Origin: Chloroflexota bacterium
GTDB taxonomy: Bacteria; Chloroflexota; Limnocylindria; Limnocylindrales; CSP1-4
Length of the DNA: 14,709 nt
Direction of reading: 5' to 3'
NCBI GenBank assembly: GCA_017882025.1
Contig: JADGQG010000026.1
Span: forward strand, 1 to 14,709
Part shown: positions 6,067 to 12,378 of the stretch, piece after piece
Numbering within the stretch: position 1 is the first letter of the stretch
How the letters are laid out: every line of letters starts with the position of its first letter
Position numbers and translations under genes: made by a program
Notes under the pieces: model-generated
What the model was told of the DNA's origin: nothing
What the model saw: only the letters and a program-made list of their open reading frames with translations
The model's database searches: none

Positions 6067-7752
6067 GTGAGCCGACGAGACGGCGCGTTCGTCCTCGTCC
6101 TCATTCTCGTCCTCGGCGTGCTCGGCGCGGCCATCGCTGCCCCCGCGTTCACGCCGGCCGCCGCCCCACAGCCAACGCCGCCGGGCGCGCCGGTCGTGGT
6201 TCACCGGGAGGCCGTCGTCGGCCGACCCAGCTCGGTCAACCCGGTGACGGCACGGACGCAGGCGGATCGCGACCTGGTGGCGCTCCTCTTCCGCGGGCTG
6301 GTCCGCTCGGGTCAGGACGGGCGACCCGTCGCGGATCTTGCCTCAAGCTGGGCCGTGGATGCCAAGGGCGCCCGCTGGACGTTCCGGCTCCGCACCGACG
6401 CCCGGTGGCAGGACGGCGTTCCCGTGACGAGCGACGACGTCGTCTACACCGTCCGTGTGCTCCAGGACCCGGCCTACACCGGTCCGCTCGCCGCGGGTTG
6501 GCAGGGTGTCACGGCAACCGCGATCGACGCGGCAACCGTTCGGTTCGATCTGGCCGTCCCGCTCGGCGGTTTCCTCCAGGCCGCAGCCCAGCCACTCCTG
6601 CCCGCTCACCTGCTCGCGGGCGTGCCCGTGGCGGAGCTCGCCGACGCGCCCTTCTCGATGCGCCCGGTGGGCAACGGGCCGTTCGCGCTTACGGTCCTGA
6701 CGACTGATGCCGCCGACCTCGAGCCGGTGCTCGAACCGCTGGAGCCGGGGTCCGGACCGCTCGCGACGCTGGGTCCGGGCGCCGCCGCGTCCGGCGGTCC
6801 GCTGCTGGCGGGCCTGGAGCTGCGTTTCTACCCGGGACCCGACGAAGCTGCTGCGGCATACCGGGCGGGCGAGGTGGACGCCGTATCCGGCCTCCCGCCT
6901 TCCGCGGCAGCAGCCCTTGCGGCGGAGCGTGCGACGCGCCGGATCGCCTACCCTGGGACGACCCTCACGGGGGTCTACCTCAACCTGCGGCCGGGGGCCG
7001 GGCCGTTCAGCGACGCGCGGGTTCGGACGGCGCTCCTCGCGGAGCTCGACCGCGGCCGCCTCGTCACGGACGTCCTTGCTGGGTCCGGGCAGCGGGCGAA
7101 CACGCCGATCCCGCCTTCGTCGTGGGCCTATGACCCGAAGGCTGCGCCGGCCGTGGCGTACGACCCGAACGCGGCGGCTGCCGGCCTGCGCGCCGCCGGC
7201 TGGACGAGGTCCGGGGCCGGATGGCTACCGCCGCGAGCGAAGAAGCCAGTCACAATTGAGCTGCTGGCGGTTGACGCCACGGTCAACCCGGTCACGGCGG
7301 GTGCCGCCGCACGGGTCGCCGCCGCCTGGACTTCGCTCGGGATCCCGACCACGGTCACCTCGCTCGCGGCCGGCGACCTTGTCGATCGCCTGCGCAGCGC
7401 CAAGTTCGTGGCGGCCGTCGCCGACGTCAACGTGGGGCTGGATCCCGACCCGTACCCGCTCCTTGCAAGCTCCCAGGTCCAGGCCGGGGGCGCGAACGTC
7501 TCGGGATTCCAGGACCCTGCCCTCGACGCTGCCCTCGCCGCCGCGCGGGCGCCCGGGACGGACGCGGCGCGTGCCGCCGCATACACGCGTCTGCAGGCGC
7601 TCCTCGGCCAGCTCGAGCCCATCCTGCCGCTGTTCTTCCGTGACAGCGTCTTCGTCGTCTCGGACCGGCTCGTCGGGCCGCGGGCCGTCCCGGTCTCGGA
7701 TCCCAGTGGCCGGTTCTGGGACGTGATAGCATGGTCTTCGGTCGGGCGGTGA
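6067..7752 (+). CDS. Extracellular solute-binding protein, family 5 (peptide/nickel ABC transporter type)
   Basis: The 561-aa product resembles OppA/DppA-type binding proteins that deliver oligopeptides or other ligands to an ABC importer. After a short basic start, a hydrophobic segment (about 7-27) is followed by a Pro/Ala-rich linker. Typical features follow: a REAVVGRPSSVNPV opening strand, DLVALLFRGLVR, LASSWAVDAKGARWTFRLR, WQDGVPVTSDDVVYTV and, near the C-terminus, the PLFFRDSVFVVSDRLVGP segment. The hydrophobic segment has no Cys after it, so there is no lipobox; the protein may be cleaved at an AxA site or stay anchored by the helix. No permease or ATPase gene is adjacent. The GTG start lies 24 nt after secG, with a weak ribosome site. 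The ligand cannot be told from sequence. Confidence 0.88.
   Translation: MSRRDGAFVLVLILVLGVLGAAIAAPAFTPAAAPQPTPPGAPVVVHREAVVGRPSSVNPVTARTQADRDLVALLFRGLVRSGQDGRPVADLASSWAVDAKGARWTFRLRTDARWQDGVPVTSDDVVYTVRVLQDPAYTGPLAAGWQGVTATAIDAATVRFDLAVPLGGFLQAAAQPLLPAHLLAGVPVAELADAPFSMRPVGNGPFALTVLTTDAADLEPVLEPLEPGSGPLATLGPGAAASGGPLLAGLELRFYPGPDEAAAAYRAGEVDAVSGLPPSAAAALAAERATRRIAYPGTTLTGVYLNLRPGAGPFSDARVRTALLAELDRGRLVTDVLAGSGQRANTPIPPSSWAYDPKAAPAVAYDPNAAAAGLRAAGWTRSGAGWLPPRAKKPVTIELLAVDATVNPVTAGAAARVAAAWTSLGIPTTVTSLAAGDLVDRLRSAKFVAAVADVNVGLDPDPYPLLASSQVQAGGANVSGFQDPALDAALAAARAPGTDAARAAAYTRLQALLGQLEPILPLFFRDSVFVVSDRLVGPRAVPVSDPSGRFWDVIAWSSVGR
7724..7732 (+). promoter_or_regulatory. Candidate extended -10 for the tRNA-Leu pair
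   Basis: TGATAGCAT fits TGnTANNNT and lies inside the last codons of the solute-binding protein gene. Transcription would begin near 7740, about 37 nt before the first tRNA-Leu. No -35 is evident. Confidence 0.35.
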
Positions 7753-7776
7753 CCCTCGCCGTTCGTTCGGTAGCGT

Positions 7777-7863
7777 GCCGAGGTGGCGGAATCGGTAGAC
7801 GCGCTAGCTTCAGGAGCTAGTGTCCGCAAGGGCGTATGGGTTCAAATCCCTTCCTCGGTACCA
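7777..7863 (+). tRNA. tRNA-Leu (anticodon CAG)
   Basis: The 87-nt gene folds as a class II tRNA. The acceptor strand GCCGAGG pairs with CCTCGGT (one G·T pair); the anticodon stem is CTAGC/GCTAG with loop TTCAGGA and anticodon CAG at 7811-7813; the long variable arm is GTCC-GCAA-GGGC; and the T-loop is TTCAAAT. The discriminator is A and CCA is encoded. The T-stem ATGGG/CCCTT has one T·T mismatch. Confidence 0.96.
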
Positions 7864-7898
7864 CTCGATCGGGAAGCGAACAGTGCGCCACACTCGAA

Positions 7899-7983
7899 GC
7901 CCAGGTGGCGGAATTGGTATACGCGTACGTTTGAGGGGCGTATGAGGCAACTCATCCGGGTTCAAGTCCCGGCCTGGGCACCA
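7899..7983 (+). tRNA. tRNA-Leu (anticodon GAG)
   Basis: The 85-nt class II tRNA has a perfect acceptor stem GCCCAGG/CCTGGGC, anticodon stem TACGT/GCGTA with anticodon GAG at 7933-7935, variable arm TGAG-GCAA-CTCA and T-stem CCGGG/CCCGG. The discriminator is A and CCA is encoded. It lies 35 nt after the other tRNA-Leu and is probably cotranscribed with it. Confidence 0.96.
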
Positions 7984-8000
7984 CCCTCTCGGACCTGATC

Positions 8001-8026
8001 GAGGCGGCTCCGTCCGGAGCCGCCTC
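8001..8026 (+). terminator. Strong hairpin, probable terminator after the tRNA-Leu pair
   Basis: GAGGCGGCTCC and GGAGCCGCCTC form a perfect 11-bp stem with a GTCC loop, 17 nt after the tRNA-Leu(GAG) CCA. No T-run follows, as is common in high-GC genomes, so termination is inferred from hairpin strength and position. Confidence 0.7.
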
Positions 8027-8058
8027 TCCCGTGTCTCGGGCCGCGTTCCGGTTCTCAC

Positions 8059-8136
<78 letters not shown>

Positions 8137-8172
8137 CGTTGGGTCGGCACGAAGGATGTGCGGTCCCTCCCG

Positions 8173-8178
8173 TACACT
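8173..8178 (+). promoter_or_regulatory. Candidate -10 element for lemA-htpX
   Basis: TACACT lies 48 nt before the lemA ATG and fits the TANNNT pattern seen at other genes in the window. The resulting leader of about 40 nt carries the GGAGGG ribosome site at 8215-8220. No -35 is evident at the normal distance. Confidence 0.35.
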
Positions 8179-8226
8179 GCCGGTAGCGGCCGCCGAGTGG
8201 CGCCGCGCGAACGCGGAGGGCCCTTG

Positions 8227-8793
8227 ATGGAACCCGTCATCATCCTGCTTGTCATCATCGTCGTCCTGGCCGTCGTCGGAGTGCTGATCTACAACGGGCT
8301 CGTCGCACGCCGCAACCGGGTCGACGAGGCAGTTGGACAGGTCGAAGTCCAGCTCAAGCGGCGCCACGACCTTGTGCCGAACCTCGTGGCCGCGGTCAAG
8401 GGCTACATGGACTTCGAGCAGGACGTGCTCACTCGCGTGACCGAGGCCCGGGCGAATGCCGTCGCCGCCGGCGCGACGGGGCAGGTCACCGCGCAGCAGG
8501 CCCAGGCCGAGAACGCGCTTACCGGCGCCCTGCGCTCGCTGTTTGCGGTGGTGGAGAACTATCCGCAGCTGAAGGCCAATGAGAACGTCCTCAGCCTGCA
8601 GGAGCAGCTGACAACGACGGAGAACCAGATCAGCTTCTCCCGCCAGCATTACAACGCGACCGTGAACGAGTACAACACCACGCTCCAGACGTTCCCCGCC
8701 GTGCTCGTGGCCGGCCCGTTGGGCTTCACGAAGCGAGACTTCTTCGCGGCTGAGCCTGAGGCCCAGGACGTGCCCGTCGTCACCCTGCGCTGA
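8227..8793 (+). CDS. lemA: LemA family membrane protein
   Basis: LemA proteins have one N-terminal transmembrane helix and a long helical domain; their molecular function is not established, but the gene is often paired with htpX. The 188-aa product has a helix at residues 3-25, then the diagnostic ARRNRVDEAVGQVEVQLKRR followed by DLVPNLVAAVKGYM, and later ENYPQLKANENVLSLQEQL and TENQISFSRQHYNATVNEYN, which ends with the typical LQTFP. I chose the ATG at 8227 because GGAGGG lies 6 nt before it and the membrane helix then starts directly; the frame stays open further upstream but runs into the tRNA-Val gene. It lies 23 nt before htpX, so the two are likely one transcript. Confidence 0.95.
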   Translation: MEPVIILLVIIVVLAVVGVLIYNGLVARRNRVDEAVGQVEVQLKRRHDLVPNLVAAVKGYMDFEQDVLTRVTEARANAVAAGATGQVTAQQAQAENALTGALRSLFAVVENYPQLKANENVLSLQEQLTTTENQISFSRQHYNATVNEYNTTLQTFPAVLVAGPLGFTKRDFFAAEPEAQDVPVVTLR

Positions 8794-8816
8794 CGGGCGG
8801 ACAACGGGGCGCCCTG

Positions 8817-9800
8817 ATGGCCGGCACGTTCTACAGCCAGATCGCGGCGAACCGGCGCAACTCGTTCTTCCTGATGCTCGTGCTCATCCTGTTCCTGGCC
8901 GTTCTTGGCTTCGCGATCGGCTACGGGACCACCGGCCAGACAGGAGCAGGGCTCGGCTGGCTGGGCATCTTCGGGATCATCGCGATCGTCTCATCCCTCG
9001 CGAGCTACTACACCGGCGACAAGGTGGTCCTCGGCGTGTCGAAGGCTCGCCCGGTGACCGCGGCAGAGCAACCCCAGCTGATCAACGTCGTCACGGAGCT
9101 GGCGCTGGCGGCCGCGATCCCGATGCCGGCCGTCTACCTGATCGACGACTCGGCCCCGAACGCCTTCGCCACGGGCCGCGATCCACGGCATGCCTCGATC
9201 GCCGTCACGACTGGGCTCCTGGAGAAGCTCGACCGCGAAGAGCTCCAGGGCGTGATTGGCCACGAGCTGTCGCACGTGCGCAACTACGACATCCGCTATT
9301 CGCTCCTCGTCGGCGTTCTCGTCGGGACGGTCGCGCTCCTGGCCGACTTCTTCCTGCGCTTCACCTTCTGGGGAGGCTTCGGCGGGGGACGCCGCTCCTC
9401 GAATGACCGGGACGGCGGCGGGGGCCTCCAGGTGATCGTCTTCGTGCTCGCGCTCGTGCTGGCAATCGTCGCGCCGTTCTTCGCCCGGCTCGTCCAGCTT
9501 GCCGTAAGCCGACAGCGCGAGTACCTGGCCGACGCGTCGTCGGTCGAGCTCACCCGGAACCCGCAGGGCCTGGAGCGGGCCCTGGCGGCGATCTCGGAGG
9601 ACCGCGAGGTGCTCGAGGTCGCCAATCGCGCTACCCAACACCTCTACTTCACCAACCCGATCAAGAAGTTCGAGGAACGCTCGAAGGGGCTCTTCTCCAC
9701 CCATCCGCCGATCGTCGACCGGATCAACCGGCTCCGGGCACTGAGCGGCGAGACGCCGCTCGCGTCGACCGTCGAGGCCGAGCTTGCCGGGCTCGACTGA
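8817..9800 (+). CDS. htpX: Membrane zinc metalloprotease HtpX
   Basis: HtpX is an M48 family integral-membrane protease that degrades misfolded membrane proteins. The 327-aa product has two N-terminal membrane helices (about 17-38 and 47-66), the catalytic HELSH motif at 149-153 (His149 and His153 bind zinc, Glu150 is the base), then two more helices (about 162-182 and 207-230). The third zinc ligand is Glu235 in SRQREYLADASSVELT. FSTHPPIVDRINRL near the C-terminus is also typical of the family. Between the last two helices is a Gly/Arg/Asp-rich loop (FGGGRRSSNDRDGGGG). The ATG at 8817 is 23 nt after lemA; the ribosome site is weak (CGGGGCG), so coupling with lemA is plausible. Confidence 0.96.
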   Translation: MAGTFYSQIAANRRNSFFLMLVLILFLAVLGFAIGYGTTGQTGAGLGWLGIFGIIAIVSSLASYYTGDKVVLGVSKARPVTAAEQPQLINVVTELALAAAIPMPAVYLIDDSAPNAFATGRDPRHASIAVTTGLLEKLDREELQGVIGHELSHVRNYDIRYSLLVGVLVGTVALLADFFLRFTFWGGFGGGRRSSNDRDGGGGLQVIVFVLALVLAIVAPFFARLVQLAVSRQREYLADASSVELTRNPQGLERALAAISEDREVLEVANRATQHLYFTNPIKKFEERSKGLFSTHPPIVDRINRLRALSGETPLASTVEAELAGLD

Positions 9801-9822
9801 GCGCGTCGCGACCGGCCGCGTC

Positions 9823-9852
9823 TTGCCGACGAGGGGCTACCCGTGGTACCTT
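9823..9852 (+). promoter_or_regulatory. Promoter for the Phe-Gly-Gln-Cys tRNA cluster
   Basis: TTGCCG (9823-9828) and TACCTT (9847-9852) are separated by 18 bp, and the -10 is preceded by TGG, making it an extended -10. Transcription would begin near 9859, about 35 nt before tRNA-Phe. This is the only promoter in the window with both recognisable hexamers. Confidence 0.55.
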
Positions 9853-9893
9853 CTCGGACGCCGACGGGCGGGGACGTCCGGCGGGGCCTGCGG

Positions 9894-9969
9894 GCCGAGA
9901 TAGCTCAGCTGGTAGAGCACGCGACTGAAAATCGCGGTGTCGGCAGTTCAACTCTGCCTCTCGGCACCA
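9894..9969 (+). tRNA. tRNA-Phe (anticodon GAA)
   Basis: The 76-nt gene has acceptor stem GCCGAGA/TCTCGGC, D-arm GCTC...GAGC, anticodon stem CGCGA/TCGCG with loop CTGAAAA (anticodon GAA at 9927-9929), T-stem GGCAG/CTGCC, discriminator A and encoded CCA. Confidence 0.97.
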
Positions 9970-9991
9970 CCACCCTGGACGCGGTCATCGA

Positions 9992-10067
9992 GCGGAAGTG
10001 GCTCAGTTGGTAGAGCATCACCTTGCCAAGGTGAGGGTCGCGGGTTCGAGTCCCGTCTTCCGCTCCA
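9992..10067 (+). tRNA. tRNA-Gly (anticodon GCC)
   Basis: The 76-nt gene has acceptor stem GCGGAAG/CTTCCGC, anticodon stem TCACC/GGTGA with loop TTGCCAA (anticodon GCC at 10025-10027), T-arm CGGG-TTCGAGT-CCCG, discriminator T and encoded CCA. It starts 22 nt after tRNA-Phe. Confidence 0.97.
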
Positions 10068-10100
10068 TTCATCTCCGGACGTGCGCGGCCCCGGTTCCGC

Positions 10101-10174
10101 TGGCCCTTCGTCTAGCGGTAGGACAGCGGACTTTGGATCCGTGAACCGAGGTTCGAATCCTCGAGGGCCAGCCA
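10101..10174 (+). tRNA. tRNA-Gln (anticodon TTG)
   Basis: The 74-nt gene has acceptor stem TGGCCCT/AGGGCCA with the U1-A72 pair typical of tRNA-Gln, discriminator G, anticodon stem GCGGA/TCCGT with loop CTTTGGA (anticodon TTG at 10133-10135), T-arm GAGG-TTCGAAT-CCTC and encoded CCA. Confidence 0.96.
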
Positions 10175-10178
10175 GCAT

Positions 10179-10198
10179 CGCCGGTTTCCACGCCGGCG
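10179..10198 (+). other. Small hairpin between tRNA-Gln and tRNA-Cys
   Basis: CGCCGG and CCGGCG can form a 6-bp stem with an 8-nt loop in the 31-nt spacer. No T-run follows. It may be a weak terminator or a processing signal, or be fortuitous in G+C-rich sequence. Confidence 0.3.
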
Positions 10199-10205
10199 CT
10201 CCAGG

Positions 10206-10281
10206 GGCGACGTACCCAAGTGGTTAAGGGGGAGGTCTGCAAAACCTCTATGCGTGGGTCCGAATCCCACCGTCGCCTCCA
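10206..10281 (+). tRNA. tRNA-Cys (anticodon GCA)
   Basis: The 76-nt gene has acceptor stem GGCGACG/CGTCGCC, anticodon stem GAGGT/ACCTC with loop CTGCAAA (anticodon GCA at 10239-10241), T-stem GTGGG/CCCAC, discriminator T (as usual for Cys) and encoded CCA. The T-loop reads TCCGAAT, so position 55, almost always T, is C. Confidence 0.95.
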
Positions 10282-10319
10282 CGCTTCCCGCACGCGACGC
10301 CCGCCGGCCCGGTGGGCGT

Positions 10320-10325
10320 TACGAT
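10320..10325 (+). promoter_or_regulatory. Candidate -10 element for tRNA-Leu(TAA)
   Basis: TACGAT lies 12 nt before the tRNA-Leu gene and fits TANNNT. The 56-nt spacer after tRNA-Cys would allow separate transcription. No -35 is evident, so read-through from the upstream tRNAs is equally possible. Confidence 0.3.
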
Positions 10326-10337
10326 TCCAAACCTGAC

Positions 10338-10424
10338 GCCGAGGTGGCGGAACAGGCAGACGCGGCCGACTTAAAATCGGCTGGGCGAGAGCCCGTGGGA
10401 GTTCGAATCTCCCCCTCGGTACCA
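10338..10424 (+). tRNA. tRNA-Leu (anticodon TAA)
   Basis: The 87-nt class II tRNA has acceptor stem GCCGAGG/CCTCGGT, anticodon stem GCCGA/TCGGC with loop CTTAAAA (anticodon TAA at 10372-10374), variable arm GGGC-GAGA-GCCC, T-arm GGGAG-TTCGAAT-CTCCC, discriminator A and encoded CCA. Its acceptor is identical to that of tRNA-Leu(CAG) at 7777. Confidence 0.96.
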
Positions 10425-10435
10425 CCATCGGGAAC

Positions 10436-10461
10436 GATCGGGCGGCCACGCCGGCTCGATC
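10436..10461 (+). terminator. Hairpin after tRNA-Leu(TAA), possible terminator
   Basis: GATCGGG... and ...CTCGATC form a stem of 8 pairs (one G·T), a single bulged base and 4 more pairs around a 3-nt CAC loop, beginning 12 nt after the tRNA. No T-run follows. Placement suggests termination of the tRNA transcript. Confidence 0.45.
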
Positions 10462-10548
10462 AGGCATGGGTTGCCGTGCGAGACTCCGCGACGAGCGGAT
10501 CCTGGCCGGCGAGGGATGCACCCGGGCGCGGGAGCAGGGGAGAGCCAG

Positions 10549-10954
10549 ACGCCGCCGCTGCTGGTGGTCAACACGGCCATGCTGTCATGCACGATGCGCC
10601 TGGGCCCGCCGGTACCGCTGAAGGCCGTCCCGAGAGGGCCCCAAGTGACCGCCGGCGTGCTGCCCGATGGCGACCATCGCAGACACGATCCCGATGGCGA
10701 ACATCCCAACGTTCGGGATGTGCAACTCGCCGACGATCCCGGCTGTGATCGCGGCGACACCGGCCGCCCGTGGCGTGCACACGCCAATGCCCTGAATACC
10801 GGTCCCCAACGGCCCAGGGACACCGGGTTCCGCGAAAGTGGTCCTGGGCAGGGTGCCGGTGCTGATGGCCAGGCCCACCTGCCAATACGCCTGGCTGGGG
10901 ACGATCTCGATCGGGATGCCGGGCCAGGCCGCGGTCAGCGCGACCGGTCAATGA
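10549..10954 (+). pseudogene. Decayed DUF4280 (PAAR-like spike-tip) gene
   Basis: Reading in two frames restores a protein of about 134 residues that I recognise as DUF4280. Frame 1 (10549-10665) gives PPLLVVNTAMLSC and a VPRGPQVTAGVLP segment. After one extra base at about 10666, the frame starting at 10667 continues with MATIADTIPMANIPTFGMC, SPTIPAVIAATPAARG, TPMP, a TGA at 10793-10795 where the family has Cys, then IPVPNGPWAPG, VLGRVPVL, CQYAWLGTISIGMPGQ and the final TGA. A ribosome-site-like AGGGGAGAG is correctly spaced before ACG 10549, as if an ATG had become ACG. Three lesions (start, frameshift, stop) argue for a pseudogene. DUF4280 proteins are small PAAR-like proteins often found with type VI or contractile-injection genes; none is nearby. 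Antisense open frames here are shadows. The family call is from memory of its motifs. Confidence 0.72.
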
Positions 10955-10994
10955 AGAGCGGCGGGCCGCCGTGGCGCCGGTGCCCCCGGAGTGG

Positions 10995-12209
10995 CTACCC
11001 GCGCCGGCGGAGCCCCCCGAGGCGGCCCCGGCGGTCGTCCTGAATCGAGGCGGAGCCTTCTTCGATGCCGGCAACGGCCGCCGCCAGCTTGCCGAGCGCA
11101 CGGGCCGGCGTCGAGGCCGGGGCGCCGCGGACGATCGGGATCCCCTCGTTGATCGCCTTCAAGTAGAGCCCGGGGTCGTACGGGATCTCCGCCTCGACCT
11201 TCGTCCCGATCGCCGCCTCGATCTGCTTCATGGAGAGCATCTCGCGGGCGAACAGGTGGTTGAGCACAAAGGTCGCCGAGGCTGCCGCCGAGCCCACCTC
11301 GGTGAGGTATTCGAGCAGCGAGTGAAGAGCCTTGAGGGCGCCGATCTCCGGCGCAATCGGGATCACCACCGCCTCGGCCCGCTCCAGCACCGCGAGGGAC
11401 CGCTCGTCGAGCTCGGACCCTGCGTCGATCACGATCGTGTCGTAGGCGGTCCGGGCTGTCGAGAGCGCGAGGTTCACCTGCTCGGACGTGATGAGGCGCC
11501 CGGATTCCGGGGTTCCCGGTGCGGCGAGGACTGCGAGCCCGCTGGCGTGCTCGATCGAGTAGGCGCGAAGCAGCTCCGGTTCGCGAAGTGACTGGTCGTC
11601 CCGCGCCAGCTCCGCGATGGTCAGCTGCGGCTTGAGGTTGAGGTGCGTGGCAACCTGGCCGAACTGGAGGTCGAGGTCCACGATGAGCACGCGACCCGGC
11701 GCCCGCGAGGCGAGCCAGGTTGCGACGTTGACCGCGATCATCGTGGTCCCGACGCCGCCCTTCGGGCTGAAACAGGCGATGATGCTCCGGCGCGTCGGAG
11801 CCCCGTCGTCGGCCCGGACGAGCGGCGCGAGGTCGCGCGAGCGGTGGAAGCGGACCAGCACCGCCTCGACGCGCGCCTCGAGTTCGCGCGAGTCGAATGG
11901 CTTCGCGATGACGTCGTCCGCGCCCGCCTCGAGGTAGCGGACGCGCTCCTCGACGTCGTCGGTCTGGCTCATGCAGAGGACGGGGACGGCCGAGAACGCC
12001 GCGGTGCTGCGGATCTCGCGGCAGACGTCGACGCCGCTTGCGCGCCCGGAGCTGACGTCCACGATCACGAGCGCAAATTCGCCGGCACGCTGTACGGCGT
12101 CGTCCGGGTCCGCCGTGGTCGTCACCTGGTAGCCGATCCTGGTCAGCGGGCCTTCGATGGCGGCGGCTTGTGCGTTCGTCTCGAGGACGAGGATGGTGCT
12201 GGACGGCAC
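10995..12209 (-). CDS. CpaE-like protein: receiver-like domain fused to a ParA/MinD-type ATPase
   Basis: CpaE proteins act in assembly or polar placement of Tad/Flp pili. The 404-aa product begins with a receiver-like domain (1-120): phosphoacceptor-position Asp51, Ser81 and Lys103 (IAKPF) are present, but the usual acidic pair is Glu10-Thr11, so phosphorylation may be weak or absent. After a linker comes a MinD/ParA-type domain: deviant Walker A KGGVGTT at 150-156, VLIVDLDLQFGQVATHLNL from 174 (Asp178) and Walker B TIVIDAG at 258-264. The Arg/Gly-rich C-terminus (RRGRLGGLRRRG) may contact nucleic acid or membrane. The start is GTG with GGGGA upstream. It is the only minus-strand gene, divergent from rpsF and convergent with the DUF4280 relic. 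No other pilus genes are in the window, so it could instead be a septum-site or chromosome-partition type ATPase. Confidence 0.82.
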   Translation of the reverse strand: MPSSTILVLETNAQAAAIEGPLTRIGYQVTTTADPDDAVQRAGEFALVIVDVSSGRASGVDVCREIRSTAAFSAVPVLCMSQTDDVEERVRYLEAGADDVIAKPFDSRELEARVEAVLVRFHRSRDLAPLVRADDGAPTRRSIIACFSPKGGVGTTMIAVNVATWLASRAPGRVLIVDLDLQFGQVATHLNLKPQLTIAELARDDQSLREPELLRAYSIEHASGLAVLAAPGTPESGRLITSEQVNLALSTARTAYDTIVIDAGSELDERSLAVLERAEAVVIPIAPEIGALKALHSLLEYLTEVGSAAASATFVLNHLFAREMLSMKQIEAAIGTKVEAEIPYDPGLYLKAINEGIPIVRGAPASTPARALGKLAAAVAGIEEGSASIQDDRRGRLGGLRRRG

Positions 12210-12256
12210 GCTGGCAAGGTCCCCGGCTGCAGATGATTACGGCCCAAGGATACATG

Positions 12257-12291
12257 AGGCGCACGGAGGCATCGACAAGGCGCACGGAGGC
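12257..12291 (+). repeat. 14-bp direct repeats, 21 bp apart, upstream of rpsF
   Basis: AGGCGCACGGAGGC occurs exactly at 12257-12270 and 12278-12291. The 21-bp period is two helical turns, so both copies face the same side of the DNA. The downstream copy ends 17 bp before the rpsF -10 hexamer and covers the -35 position. This is the layout of an activator or repressor operator in a divergent promoter region. Confidence 0.6.
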
Positions 12292-12305
12292 TCGTGGAAC
12301 GTCCG

Positions 12306-12314
12306 TGGTAGACT
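12306..12314 (+). promoter_or_regulatory. Extended -10 promoter for rpsF-ssb-rpsR
   Basis: TGGTAGACT matches the extended -10 pattern, with the same TAGACT hexamer as rapZ. Transcription would begin near 12321, leaving a leader of about 80 nt. The -35 position has no consensus but lies within the downstream direct repeat. Confidence 0.55.
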
Positions 12315-12337
12315 CCGCGAGCCCTTTCTGCTCCGCC

Positions 12338-12378
12338 TGGCGTCCCGGGTTCCGGGGGCCACGAGCGGGGCATACCCC
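12338..12378 (+). promoter_or_regulatory. Structured rpsF leader, possible S6/S18 autoregulatory site
   Basis: Two hairpins can form in the leader. The first (12338-12361) has an outer TGGC/GCCA stem, an asymmetric internal loop and an inner CCCGG-GTT-CCGGG stem. The second is GGGG-CATA-CCCC at 12367-12378, ending just before the ribosome site. S6:S18 binding leaders are known for rpsF operons in many bacteria; whether this one carries that motif I cannot verify. Confidence 0.35.

Noticed and set aside
9948..10521. Minus-strand frames with RGFEPRFTDPKS-like peptides
   Set aside because: Same antisense-tRNA artefact, over the Phe-Gly-Gln-Cys-Leu cluster.
10585..10878. 97-residue minus-strand frame with hydrophobic stretches
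   Set aside because: It looked protein-like, but the plus strand carries recognisable DUF4280 motifs over the same bases, so the minus frame is a shadow.
10338..10954. Integrated element using tRNA-Leu(TAA) as attachment site
   Set aside because: No integrase gene and no second copy of the tRNA 3' end seen between 10425 and 10994; only a single decayed gene follows the tRNA.
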